Shown piece by piece: positions 17,647-26,126 of a stretch of DNA of 42,888 bases. The stretch is from Deltaproteobacteria bacterium (GTDB taxonomy: Bacteria; Myxococcota_A; Polyangia; JAAYKL01): assembly GCA_016935665.1 (NCBI GenBank), contig JAFGQN010000014.1, positions 1 through 42,888 on the forward strand. The letters are read 5' to 3'. Numbering within the stretch: the first letter of the stretch is position 1; each line of letters starts with the position of its first letter. A model generated the notes under the pieces. It searched no databases, was not told the DNA's origin, and worked only from the letters and a program-made list of their open reading frames with translations. Position numbers and translations under genes: made by a program.

Positions 17647-19245
17647 ATGGAAAGAACAGAGAAACTGTATATGGTTCTGTACCTTTTGTCCCTGCTATTA
17701 ATGCTGGGGACAGTGGGGTGCGGTGGAAGCGATGATGCAACCGATGACAATAGCAGCGACGGTCAGGACGACTCCAACGGCGACGATGACGACGACGATG
17801 ATGACGACGATGACGATGACGATGATGATGATGATGACGACGACGACGATGATGACGACGATGACGATGATGATGACGATGATGATGACGATGACGACGA
17901 TGATGATGATGATGACGATGACGATGACGACACCGAAACCACCGGCGTTGTTGGCGATTATACAGTAAGCGCCGGCGGGTACTGGTCATCGGGGCCGGTT
18001 CACGGATACGCCTGGACCTCCGCCGTTATTGAGGGTAGCACGATTGAACCCGAAGATTATGCCGATTTGGCTGAAGGCGAAGACTTGTGCGCCAAAGGTG
18101 TTGTTGCGCCGGATGCCGATTACGGCGGTGTGGGCCTTTTGGGAATGAACGTGAATCAGGAAGAGGGCGAAGAAACCGCTATTGAAACGTTTATTCCATC
18201 CGGCGAAGGTCTTTATGTAAACATTTCCAATCCTGGCGGATCCACAGTACGGGTTCAGATTCAGGGCCCCAACGGCGAGGATGATCCGGACGACAGATGG
18301 TGTGCCGCAGTAAACAAAACGGGCGGTGTGCTGATTCCCTGGGAAAAATTCAATACCGAGTGCTGGAATGATAAAGGAAATACATACAATTTCGAAAAAA
18401 TTACGGCCATTATTATGCTGGTTCCAGGAAGCAATACAACAGAAGTTGAATTCGATTTGTGCGTCCATGATTTGTCAGTGGACGGCGAAGCCAGCTCTGG
18501 CGATGACGATGACGACGATGACGACGACGATGATGATGAAATTGAATATACCGGAATGGGAACGCTGATAAATGGAGATTCCTCCACCGATGTAACCCGC
18601 AATGGTAAGAATTACGCCGTGCAGAGCAACACCTGGGGCGACAACGACGCGACACAGAAAGTGACCTACGAAGGCACATCCTTTGTTGTGGTTGAGCAGA
18701 CCGGAGACAACGGTGCCGATGGCGCTCCGGTGTCTTATCCGTCTGCATTTATTGGCTCTAACTTTGGCCGGGAGGTCGAGGGAGACAACCTTCCCATTCT
18801 GGTCAGTGAAATCGAGAGCGTGGAGACCGGCTGGATTTGGGACGATGGCGGGGCAAGTGGCCAGTACAACGCAGCATATGACGTATGGTTCAGCGAAACC
18901 GCTGCTGGTGATGAGGGTAATCCATCCGGTGGCTGGCTGATGGTGTGGCTCTATGATCCGGATCAGAAGCAGCCTCGTGGCAAAAAAATAGCGTCCGGTG
19001 TAACTGTGGCCGGCATTGATGGCTCTTGGGATGTGTGGGCCGACGAAACATGCATTAGTTACGTATCCACTTCAAAACTTTCCAGCATGGAATTTGACCT
19101 GAATCTGTTCATTCAGGATGCCACCGGCGTTAATACCGGAGTAATTTCAGATGATATGTATTTGACCAATGTTTTCGCCGGGTTTGAAATCTGGAGCGGT
19201 GGAATAGGTCTTACGTCCGTGGATTTCTATGCAGAAGTGAAATAG
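17647..19245 (+). CDS. Lipoprotein with poly-Asp tract, carbohydrate-binding-like domain and GH12-like domain lacking its nucleophile
   Basis: 532 residues. The lipobox is GTVGC (Cys25). After a polar segment come 50 consecutive Asp (17782-17931). Residues about 98-280 form a beta-rich domain with GYWSSGPVHGYAWT, LCAKG, RWCAAVNKTGGVLIPWEKF and CW, reminiscent of carbohydrate-binding domains on secreted glycanases. A second run of 12 Asp (18502-18537) links to residues about 298-532, which align by eye with glycoside hydrolase family 12: SYPSAFIG, QYNAAYDVWFS, QPRG, DMYLTNVFAGFEIWSGG. GH12 needs two Glu. The acid/base is kept (E514), but the nucleophile position in the usual TEIMIW motif reads GWLMVW (W430). 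It is therefore probably a surface glycan-binding protein rather than an enzyme. GGAAG precedes the ATG. Confidence 0.85.
   Translation: MERTEKLYMVLYLLSLLLMLGTVGCGGSDDATDDNSSDGQDDSNGDDDDDDDDDDDDDDDDDDDDDDDDDDDDDDDDDDDDDDDDDDDDDDDDDDTETTGVVGDYTVSAGGYWSSGPVHGYAWTSAVIEGSTIEPEDYADLAEGEDLCAKGVVAPDADYGGVGLLGMNVNQEEGEETAIETFIPSGEGLYVNISNPGGSTVRVQIQGPNGEDDPDDRWCAAVNKTGGVLIPWEKFNTECWNDKGNTYNFEKITAIIMLVPGSNTTEVEFDLCVHDLSVDGEASSGDDDDDDDDDDDDEIEYTGMGTLINGDSSTDVTRNGKNYAVQSNTWGDNDATQKVTYEGTSFVVVEQTGDNGADGAPVSYPSAFIGSNFGREVEGDNLPILVSEIESVETGWIWDDGGASGQYNAAYDVWFSETAAGDEGNPSGGWLMVWLYDPDQKQPRGKKIASGVTVAGIDGSWDVWADETCISYVSTSKLSSMEFDLNLFIQDATGVNTGVISDDMYLTNVFAGFEIWSGGIGLTSVDFYAEVK
17782..17931 (+). repeat. Imperfect GAC/GAT repeat coding for 50 Asp
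   Basis: Fifty Asp codons in a row with an irregular mix of GAC and GAT. A 30-base unit at 17788-17817 recurs exactly at 17839-17868, so the tract has grown at least partly by internal duplication rather than only by single-codon slippage. Confidence 0.9.
18502..18537 (+). repeat. Second GAC/GAT tract coding for 12 Asp
   Basis: Twelve consecutive Asp codons separate the carbohydrate-binding-like domain from the GH12-like domain, acting as an acidic interdomain linker. Confidence 0.85.
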
Positions 19246-19448
19246 CGCTTTCCCTGGCCCCGTCCTCCCCGATAATATTCTGTTGAATGCTTTTGGCGAC
19301 TCCGTTTGCGTTCTTAAATTCCATTTCTTGATGAAATATGAGTTGATGTAGTCTTTTTTTATAAATAGTAACAAACGGTTTTGCCTGCCTCTAAATCATC
19401 CATCATATTTTAACTTTGCTACAAATACTAAAACCGAAGGAGCTCAAT

Positions 19449-20633
19449 ATGTCATTGATTACAGGCGTTGGATTCAGTACACATCGGAACCCCAGGCAGG
19501 CTGGTATGGATGCTGCGAAGGAAGCAATGGAAAAGGCGGGCATAGACAAACCGGATTTCGTGTTTCTTTTTGCGACAGTGGGATACCGGCAGGAACCGCT
19601 TTTGGAAGCTGTTCGGCAAACGACTGGAAAGGCGCCTTTAAGTGGTTGTTCGGGAGAGGGCATCATTATTAATGGCGAGGTGCACGAAACAAATTTTGGT
19701 GTGGTGGTATCTGTAGTGAAATCGGACGAGGTGTTCTTTTCCAATGCCCATGCGGTGGGCATGAGCAAGGATGCGGACGCCATGGGCCGTAAAATTGCCG
19801 ATGCGCTCAGACATGACGAGGCGGATGATGCGTTGGCGCTCATTGCGTTTGCCGATGGGTTAACTCTGAATTTTGATGCCATGCTGCGCGGCGTGATGTA
19901 CAAGTGTGAGTCTGTGAATGCGATTCCCATGCTCGGTGGCACGGCCAGCGACGACTGGAGTTTTTCGGCCACATATCAGTATTGCAATGACACCGTTTTT
20001 CAGGATGGCGCCGTGGTGACGCTGGTGCGTGGCGAGGCGGAGATGTACAACGGTTCCAGACACGGTTGCGTCCCCATTGGCGACGAACGCACAGTTACTA
20101 AAGCCGAAGCCAATAAAATTTTGGAAATTGATGATCGCCCGGCATTGGAGGTGATTGATGAATATCTTACTGCAGACGAAAAACAAGGCGATTGGAGCGC
20201 AACGAATGTGTACCTGGCCATTGGTGTGCGTGCACCGGAATACATGAACAAATATGACGACTACCTGATTCGCTTCATGCCGATGCGCGATAATGAAGCG
20301 GTTTATGTGCCCACTGAAATTGAACCCGGTACAAAATTTTATATGACTCGACGAGATCACGACAAAATTTCCAGCGGCAATCAGCGTCTCGCCGAAGAAA
20401 TTCACGAGGGACTCAAAGGGCGCGTGCCTCGCCTGATGCTGCAGATTGAATGCATCGGCCGTGGTAAAGTGATTTTCGAAAACACCGAGAAGCAGCAACT
20501 GCTTAAAAATATGCAGGAAGCCGTGTCGAAGGAAGCCAACTGGTTTGGGCTGTACACGTACGGCGAATTTGGTCCGGTGGGGGGGGTGAACAGCTTCCAC
20601 AATTACAGTTTAATTCTAACTGCAATCGTCTAG
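19449..20633 (+). CDS. FIST domain signal-transduction protein
   Basis: 394 residues from the ATG at 19449, six bases after GGAG. The N-terminal FIST domain has FVFLFATVGYRQEPLLEAV, LSGCSGEGIIINGE, ALALIAFADGL and IPMLGGTASDDWSF. The C-terminal FIST_C domain ends in GLYTYGEFGPVGGVNSFHN. FIST proteins are thought to be small-ligand sensors that work with histidine kinases or chemotaxis proteins. The histidine kinase gene starts 78 bases downstream, making it the probable partner. The protein is cytoplasmic, with no signal or membrane segment. A run of eight G lies in the 3' end of the gene (20579-20586). Confidence 0.93.
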   Translation: MSLITGVGFSTHRNPRQAGMDAAKEAMEKAGIDKPDFVFLFATVGYRQEPLLEAVRQTTGKAPLSGCSGEGIIINGEVHETNFGVVVSVVKSDEVFFSNAHAVGMSKDADAMGRKIADALRHDEADDALALIAFADGLTLNFDAMLRGVMYKCESVNAIPMLGGTASDDWSFSATYQYCNDTVFQDGAVVTLVRGEAEMYNGSRHGCVPIGDERTVTKAEANKILEIDDRPALEVIDEYLTADEKQGDWSATNVYLAIGVRAPEYMNKYDDYLIRFMPMRDNEAVYVPTEIEPGTKFYMTRRDHDKISSGNQRLAEEIHEGLKGRVPRLMLQIECIGRGKVIFENTEKQQLLKNMQEAVSKEANWFGLYTYGEFGPVGGVNSFHNYSLILTAIV

Positions 20634-20711
20634 TGTGTGTGGTGTTCCCGAGACCATCCGAAAGGGATGTGTGGTGTTGATTTTCCCTCAAAAAAGACTG
20701 AAAGTGGTTCT

Positions 20712-22778
20712 ATGGAAAAATTCACATTGAAAACGAACGTTCTTGAGGAAGGCAAAAAGGCGCCCGATAAAGACGCGGATTCGTTGCGAAACGAAAACCA
20801 GAATTTGCGAAACCAGGTCCGATTGCTGATGGCGGCAGAGTCTAAACTGTACACATTGCAGGAGCATTTAAATCAGCAGCAGCAGATATACGCCAAGCTG
20901 GCGGAATTGGGAAGAAAGCTGAACACGCTTTTGAACGTGGACGAGATTTGCAAAATTCTGGTGAACTTTGTTGTATACGAATTGAATTTTGAGCGGTGTG
21001 TAGTGTTGCTGGAGAGCAAGCGGCCCGGTGAGGCCGGCAAACTGCGCGTGAATTCGTGCGAAGGTTATTACGATGATGCGGAAATGGATGCCGTGATGAA
21101 TGCGGAGTTCCAGGTGGAATCGCCGGTGCTCGCGGAGTTGGGAGATGAGGGGACCCATCTTTGCGTCAAGGAAGATCACTCGTGTGATAAGTGTGCCATT
21201 ATCCGGGAGGTTTTTTTTCTGGACGAGTTTTTCCTGTTTCCGCTTACCCGAAAAGAGGAGGGGATTTCCGGCTGCATACTTGTGGGCAATTCAAAGCGTC
21301 AGGCGCGGTATCAAACACGGGTCGATTCGGGCGATGACACCCTGGTACCCCTCACCAGTCTGGTGCGTCAGGCCAGCATCACGCTGGCCAATGTGAATTC
21401 CTATAACGCCCTTGAAGACGAACGGGCACGGCTGGATATAATGGTGGCGGAGCGAACCCAGGAGTTGTCCCGCGCATTGGATTCAGCCAATGAAGCGGTG
21501 CGACTGAAAGGGGAATTTCTGGCAAAAATGTCCCATGAGTTGAGAACGCCGCTCAATTCGATTGTGAATGTCCCGGCAGCGCTGGCCGCAGATTATCGGG
21601 AAGTGGATGTCTATGTGTGCAGTGGGTGTAGCGCTGAATTTCAATCGGACACTGATGAATCAGAGACGCCCTGCCCCGAGTGTGGCGAGAAATTGGAACG
21701 ACAGATGATGACCATATGTGAGGGCGATCCCGCAGAGCATTTGAGCTTTTTAAATCTGGTGAAGCAACAGGGAACCCATCTGCTGAGTCTCGTGGAGGAT
21801 GTGCTCAATTTCTCTAAGATGGAAAGTGGTAAAATTACATTGAACTATGAAGCGGTGGGATTGTATCACCTGCTCGGTGAGGTGGAACAGACCATGCGAC
21901 TTTCAATTCGCGACAGCGCGCGTTGTATCCGTTATTTCAGGCCGGAACACGACGTGGAACTGGTGGTGGATGAAACCAAGCTAAAGCAGGTGCTGATTAA
22001 CCTTATTAATAATGCGGTAAAATTTACGCGCCATGGGGGCGAGATAGATGTTCACGCCACATTGTCAGGAGGAATTGATCCCCATGTGCGCTTTCAGGTG
22101 CGGGACGACGGAATTGGTATCCCTTACAATCAACAGGAAATTATTTTTGAGAGTTTCAGGCAGGTGGATGGCTCCAGTACACGGGTTCACGGCGGTACCG
22201 GTTTGGGACTGTCGATTGCCAGGCAATTGGTAGACCTTCACGGTGGCCAGATTTCCGTGCAAAGCGAATTGGGGAAAGGCAGTCGGTTTATTTTTGATAT
22301 TCCACTTCATCCCGCACAGCGGTTTCCGTCCAAAGCGCCGCTCCCCCCAAAGCCGGAAGATTTAAAGGATGAACTGGCAGAAATCGATTGTCCGGTGAAA
22401 GGCAGTGGAACGGTTGTGGTGGTGGACAACGATTCCAGTTTACTGGCCGTGGCCAGAAAAATCCTGCAGCGCGAAGGTTACACTGTGATATGCGTCCAGG
22501 ATCCGACGGAAGCCGTGGCAGTGGTTCATCGGGAACAACCGAAAATACTGATTCTCGACGTACAGATGCCAGGAATGGATGGGTTTGCCGTGTACGAAGA
22601 GTTTCGTAAATCAAAAGCACTTCGGGAAATGGTAGTGTTGTTTTCAACAGGTGATGAGAGCGAAAAGGAGAAAGTGTTGTCTCTTGGTGAAGTATGGCTC
22701 GGCAAGCCCTGGAATACGGGTATTATGACGGCAGAGGCCCTTGAGCGCTATTGCGAAGACCGAAGGTTTCGGATATAA
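20712..22778 (+). CDS. Hybrid histidine kinase with GAF, zinc-ribbon-like insert and C-terminal receiver
   Basis: 688 residues from the ATG at 20712. An open frame from 20637 has no better site. Order: coiled coil (about 20-70), GAF-like sensor (75-235) with a CxxC in HSCDKCAII, linker helix, and HisKA with phospho-His 275 in MSHELRTPL. Between the two HisKA helices sit about 48 extra residues with Cys303-x2-Cys306 and Cys321-x2-Cys324 (YVCSGC, then PCPECG), a zinc-ribbon or rubredoxin-knuckle pattern. Then follow HATPase_c ([28 protein letters not shown]) and a receiver with phospho-Asp 616 in LILDVQMPG. It is cytoplasmic and probably receives its signal from the FIST protein. Phosphate may pass to the separate receiver encoded next. 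Confidence 0.93.
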   Translation: MEKFTLKTNVLEEGKKAPDKDADSLRNENQNLRNQVRLLMAAESKLYTLQEHLNQQQQIYAKLAELGRKLNTLLNVDEICKILVNFVVYELNFERCVVLLESKRPGEAGKLRVNSCEGYYDDAEMDAVMNAEFQVESPVLAELGDEGTHLCVKEDHSCDKCAIIREVFFLDEFFLFPLTRKEEGISGCILVGNSKRQARYQTRVDSGDDTLVPLTSLVRQASITLANVNSYNALEDERARLDIMVAERTQELSRALDSANEAVRLKGEFLAKMSHELRTPLNSIVNVPAALAADYREVDVYVCSGCSAEFQSDTDESETPCPECGEKLERQMMTICEGDPAEHLSFLNLVKQQGTHLLSLVEDVLNFSKMESGKITLNYEAVGLYHLLGEVEQTMRLSIRDSARCIRYFRPEHDVELVVDETKLKQVLINLINNAVKFTRHGGEIDVHATLSGGIDPHVRFQVRDDGIGIPYNQQEIIFESFRQVDGSSTRVHGGTGLGLSIARQLVDLHGGQISVQSELGKGSRFIFDIPLHPAQRFPSKAPLPPKPEDLKDELAEIDCPVKGSGTVVVVDNDSSLLAVARKILQREGYTVICVQDPTEAVAVVHREQPKILILDVQMPGMDGFAVYEEFRKSKALREMVVLFSTGDESEKEKVLSLGEVWLGKPWNTGIMTAEALERYCEDRRFRI

Positions 22779-22837
22779 CTTGTTTATATATTTCTGCGGT
22801 ACGGGCGCTATCAGCAGCTCTTTGAAAGGGGCACTCA

Positions 22838-23308
22838 ATGTTACGGAAATTTGATCGCACCGCCAGGCGATTCTCCAACGAAAAAGTGGAATTTGACAAG
22901 GTTTTGTATGTGGAAGACGAGGATGCCAACTGGAACGTCGCAGAGCTTCATTTGCGTGACAAGTATAATATCAAGCGCGCCAAAAACGCCACCGAAGCGT
23001 TTGAGCTTTTAAAAAAGGAAAAATTCAACCTTATTTTGCTCGATATTCAACTGGCAGGGTCTGCCTTTGATGGCATTCAAGTGTGTCGTATTTTAAGGCG
23101 TCATCCGGACCAGCGCATTCCCAGCATGGCCAAAGATCTGCAGTGCGACAAAATTCCGATAGTGTTTGTGACGGCGTATTCCGAGCGGTACTCCAAAGAT
23201 TATCTCACCAAAGAAGTGGGCGGCGACGATGTGGTCACCAAGCCGGTGGACTTTACGCGCCTCACACTGGTTTCATCCCGCCTGATCATCAAAAGCATTC
23301 GTCGCTGA
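22838..23308 (+). CDS. Stand-alone receiver-domain response regulator
   Basis: 156 residues made of one receiver domain: acidic pocket YVEDEDAN, phospho-Asp D69 in LILLDIQLAG, switch Thr in VFVTAYSERY, Lys in VVTKPVDF. About 18 basic residues precede the domain and no DNA-binding output follows. It may act by protein contact or as a phosphate sink for the hybrid kinase encoded 59 bases upstream. AAAGGGG precedes the ATG. Residues between strand 4 and the preceding helix are longer than usual (HPDQRIPSMAKDLQCDKI). Confidence 0.92.
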   Translation: MLRKFDRTARRFSNEKVEFDKVLYVEDEDANWNVAELHLRDKYNIKRAKNATEAFELLKKEKFNLILLDIQLAGSAFDGIQVCRILRRHPDQRIPSMAKDLQCDKIPIVFVTAYSERYSKDYLTKEVGGDDVVTKPVDFTRLTLVSSRLIIKSIRR

Positions 23309-23330
23309 GTTTTCCAAACAGTTTAGTTGT

Positions 23331-23387
23331 ACCCCGAGGAGGCTGAGTTACAGCTGAACAATCAGCGAATTGCGCATGTCCTGGGGT
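23331..23387 (+). promoter_or_regulatory. Possible structured leader before the NeuB-like cassette
   Basis: ACCCC-g-AGGA (23331-23340) can pair with TCCTGGGGT (23379-23387), nine pairs with one bulge. Inside, GCTGA (23353-23357) forms a tight hairpin with TCAGC (23362-23366) around ACAA. A second GCTGA (23342-23346) could compete for the same TCAGC. No T-run follows, so a plain terminator is less likely than a leader or attenuator. It matches no riboswitch I know. Confidence 0.35.
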
Positions 23388-23480
23388 CATTTTGTATCCG
23401 GTGGGTAAAATAATTGGAAGTTTGGCCGTTAGTAGCTCTGTGACCGAAACGACCTGAACATTGCCCAGGGGGATGCATTT

Positions 23481-24338
23481 ATGAAAACGGCCTTTATTGC
23501 AGAGGTGTCCAGCAACCACCGGCAGAATCTGGATAGATGTCTGGATTTTATTGACGTTAGCGCTCAGATTGGCTGTGATGCTGTTAAATTTCAGTTGTTT
23601 AAACTGGATGAGCTATTTGCTCCGGAAATTGTTTCCCGCAGCGAAAATCACGCGCGTCGGCGTCAGTGGGAGTTACCAGTGGCGTTTTTACCGCGTCTGA
23701 GGGACCATTGTGATGCCCGCCAGATTCGCCTTGGTTGCACGCCCTTTTATCTGGCAGCGGTGGATGCGCTCGTGCCCTATGTGGATTTTTTAAAGATTTC
23801 GTCTTACGAAATCCTGTGGCAGGAACTTCTGGCGAAATGCGCGCAATCGGGTAAGCCCATCATCCTCTCCACCGGTATGGCCACCATGGCGGAAGTGAGT
23901 GAGGCAGTGGGGATAATAAAAGAAAACGGCTGCACAGACCTCACTGTGTTGCAATGTGTATCGGCATATCCCACACCCGTGAATGAATGCAATCTCAATG
24001 TGATAGATGCATATCGTCGCCATTTTGCAGTTAAAGCGGGCTGGTCGGATCATAGTGTGTCGCCGTCGGTGATGTATCGCGCCGCTTTCGAATTGCATGC
24101 CGATGTCATTGAATTTCATCTGGACCTGGATGGGGATGGCGCAGAATACGCAGCGGGACACTGTTGGCTGCCCCACGAAATTGCATTGGTGATTCGAACG
24201 ATAAAGGAAGGATATGCGGCGGGGGGCGATGGAGAAAAACGACCGGTATCGTCGGAGCTTTCAGACAGGGATTGGCGGGCGGACCCGACGGATGGGCTTC
24301 GTCCATTTAAGTTTATGAGAAAGGACTGGCAGCCTTGA
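23481..24338 (+). CDS. NeuB-family (nonulosonate) synthase without SAF domain
   Basis: 285 residues, a single TIM-barrel domain. Family enzymes condense phosphoenolpyruvate with an aldose to make sialic, legionaminic or pseudaminic acid. Motifs: EVSSNHRQNLDRCLDFI, K36 and Q38 in AVKFQLF, KISSYEI, STGMATMAEV, LQCVSAYPTP, metal His191 in GWSDHS, and His213 in IEFHLD. Most relatives read EKH here and carry a further SAF domain of about 60 residues that covers the partner active site. Both differences are notable. It is therefore a divergent synthase whose substrate may not be a standard ManNAc-type sugar. GGGGG precedes the ATG. The stop overlaps the next start (TTGA). Confidence 0.85.
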   Translation: MKTAFIAEVSSNHRQNLDRCLDFIDVSAQIGCDAVKFQLFKLDELFAPEIVSRSENHARRRQWELPVAFLPRLRDHCDARQIRLGCTPFYLAAVDALVPYVDFLKISSYEILWQELLAKCAQSGKPIILSTGMATMAEVSEAVGIIKENGCTDLTVLQCVSAYPTPVNECNLNVIDAYRRHFAVKAGWSDHSVSPSVMYRAAFELHADVIEFHLDLDGDGAEYAAGHCWLPHEIALVIRTIKEGYAAGGDGEKRPVSSELSDRDWRADPTDGLRPFKFMRKDWQP

Positions 24339-26125
24339 AAACGCCCCTGTTGGCCATTGTTCAGGCGCGCATGGGCTCCACGCGACTGCCTGGAAAATCC
24401 TTAAAACCGATTTGTGGAAAACCGTTGATTTTTCATGTGGTGGAGCGTCTGGAACTGAGTCGTCGCATTACCGATATTGTGGTGGCCACCAGCGAATCAG
24501 AAAAAGACACCCCATTGGCACATGCCCTTGATGCCGCGGGTGTTGGAGTGGTGCGGGGCAGTGAACATAACGTCCTTTTGCGATTTGCAAAGGCCGCCAA
24601 CGGATACACCGGGAACTATCTGGTGCGAGTGACCGGTGATGCACCGTTCGTGGACGCAATGGCCATCGATCGAATGGTGGACACTCTGGCAGAGGCAAAC
24701 GTCGATTTCTTTGACCTGGCGCCGGGGGTGGCGCCCATTCACGAAGGGTTTGAAGTGTTTAGCCGCAGCGCGTTTGAAAGACTGTTGCAGCTGGCGGGTA
24801 CCGATGCGGTGGCGATGGAACATGTGACGGGGTATTTTAAACTGCATCCGGAGTTTGTATCGCGTGTAGTCATCAATGTCCCTGAATCAGAACAGTTTGC
24901 GGGGGCGCGCATGTCTGTGGATACCCCCGCGGACATAGTGTTTGTGGAGACTGTGTATCAGCGATTGGGTTGTCACGTTCCGTATGCGAACGTGACCGAC
25001 ATTGTGTCTCTGTTGCGCGCGGAACCTGCGTTGCTAAGGCTTAATCAGCATGTGCGGCAAAAGGCGCTGACCCACAAAGCGCTCCGCGTGGCGTTTATTT
25101 GCGAGAGTGGTGGCGTCGTCGGCTATGGTCATTTATCCCGGATACTGGCGCTGGCGGAGGTGTTGCGAGATGCGTTTTCGTGCGCCAATCGAATATACGT
25201 GATGGGTGACCAGGACAGTGTGAACAGGGTGCATATAAGAGGCCTTTGGGCGATGGGTATCGACGACCATTACTGGGACAAAGGCTGGTTGGACGAGGCG
25301 CCGGATGTGGCGGTGATTGATGTGCTGAATCGACTGACGCCTCAAACGCTGATGGGGTTTGAACAGATGGGCATACAGACCGTGTTGATAGACGACGGCA
25401 GCGATCGCCGTTTGGTGGCGGACATGGTGTGTTACGCGGCTGTTCCCCAGGTGGATGACATGAACTGGGAACGCTTCAGCGGCCAGATGCTTCGGGGATT
25501 CGAGTACGCCATTGTGGACCCTGTCTATATCGCGCCACCAAAGAGAACGCCGCAGGATATGTTGCGGTTGCTGGTATCCATGGGGGGCAGCGATCCGGCC
25601 GATTTTACCCAATTGTCTCTTCGCGCACTGAGCCTGTTACAATCACCTGTGTCCCTGCATGTCACGGTGGTGATTGGACCGGGATGCAAACGACGCAGGG
25701 AAATCGAAACGGCGGCCAACGCTCTGTCGGCGACAGTATCGCTGGTGATTGCACCTGAAAACCTGCGTGATCTAATGGAAGCATCCGACATGGCCATGGT
25801 GTCGTTTGGGGTCACTGCGTATGAAGCGGCGGCGATGGAGTTGCCGGCCGTATATTTGTGTCTGAGTGATGACCACGCAAAAAGTGCATCGCCTTTTGTT
25901 GACGCGGGTGTGGCGACAGTGGGCGGCGTGTATCCCGCTGCAATGGATGCTGCCCGATTAAGTGAGGCCATTGAAACCATGATGGTTCACTGCAGGGAGA
26001 TGTACACCAGCGGTGGCGTGCCGTTGCGCATTGCCGAAAAAATCCGTCAGGGCACGATGCGTGTCGCCGAAGAGATAATGCAACTGAAGAAAGTGCCGAC
26101 GACCACGATGGCAGGCGGGCAATGA
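24335..26125 (+). CDS. Fused CMP-sugar cytidylyltransferase (SpsF-like) and PseG/SpsG-like hydrolase
   Basis: 596 residues from a TTG overlapping the upstream stop. Residues 1-240 form a nucleotidyltransferase: QARMGSTRLPGKSL, VVATSESEKDTPLA, RVTGDAPFVD, MSVDTPAD. Residues about 252-590 resemble the PseG UDP-sugar hydrolase, a GT-B-like fold: GYGHLSRILALAEVL with the likely catalytic His266, LIDDGSDR, LVSMGGSDP and SFGVTAYEAAAMELP. PseG releases UDP from a UDP-linked sugar before the NeuB-type step, and the first domain would charge the product with CMP. Fusing the two brackets the synthase encoded just before. No C-terminal acetyltransferase is present. Confidence 0.88.
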   Translation: MKTPLLAIVQARMGSTRLPGKSLKPICGKPLIFHVVERLELSRRITDIVVATSESEKDTPLAHALDAAGVGVVRGSEHNVLLRFAKAANGYTGNYLVRVTGDAPFVDAMAIDRMVDTLAEANVDFFDLAPGVAPIHEGFEVFSRSAFERLLQLAGTDAVAMEHVTGYFKLHPEFVSRVVINVPESEQFAGARMSVDTPADIVFVETVYQRLGCHVPYANVTDIVSLLRAEPALLRLNQHVRQKALTHKALRVAFICESGGVVGYGHLSRILALAEVLRDAFSCANRIYVMGDQDSVNRVHIRGLWAMGIDDHYWDKGWLDEAPDVAVIDVLNRLTPQTLMGFEQMGIQTVLIDDGSDRRLVADMVCYAAVPQVDDMNWERFSGQMLRGFEYAIVDPVYIAPPKRTPQDMLRLLVSMGGSDPADFTQLSLRALSLLQSPVSLHVTVVIGPGCKRRREIETAANALSATVSLVIAPENLRDLMEASDMAMVSFGVTAYEAAAMELPAVYLCLSDDHAKSASPFVDAGVATVGGVYPAAMDAARLSEAIETMMVHCREMYTSGGVPLRIAEKIRQGTMRVAEEIMQLKKVPTTTMAGGQ

Positions 26126-26126
26126 A

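Noticed and set aside
17647-18000. Trinucleotide-rich block that could be mistaken for a CRISPR array
   Set aside because: There are no equal spacers. It is an in-frame Asp-codon run inside a lipoprotein gene.
20579-20586. Run of eight G near the end of the FIST gene
   Set aside because: Possible slippage site, but the frame on both sides fits FIST_C to its normal end, so nothing suggests a variant.
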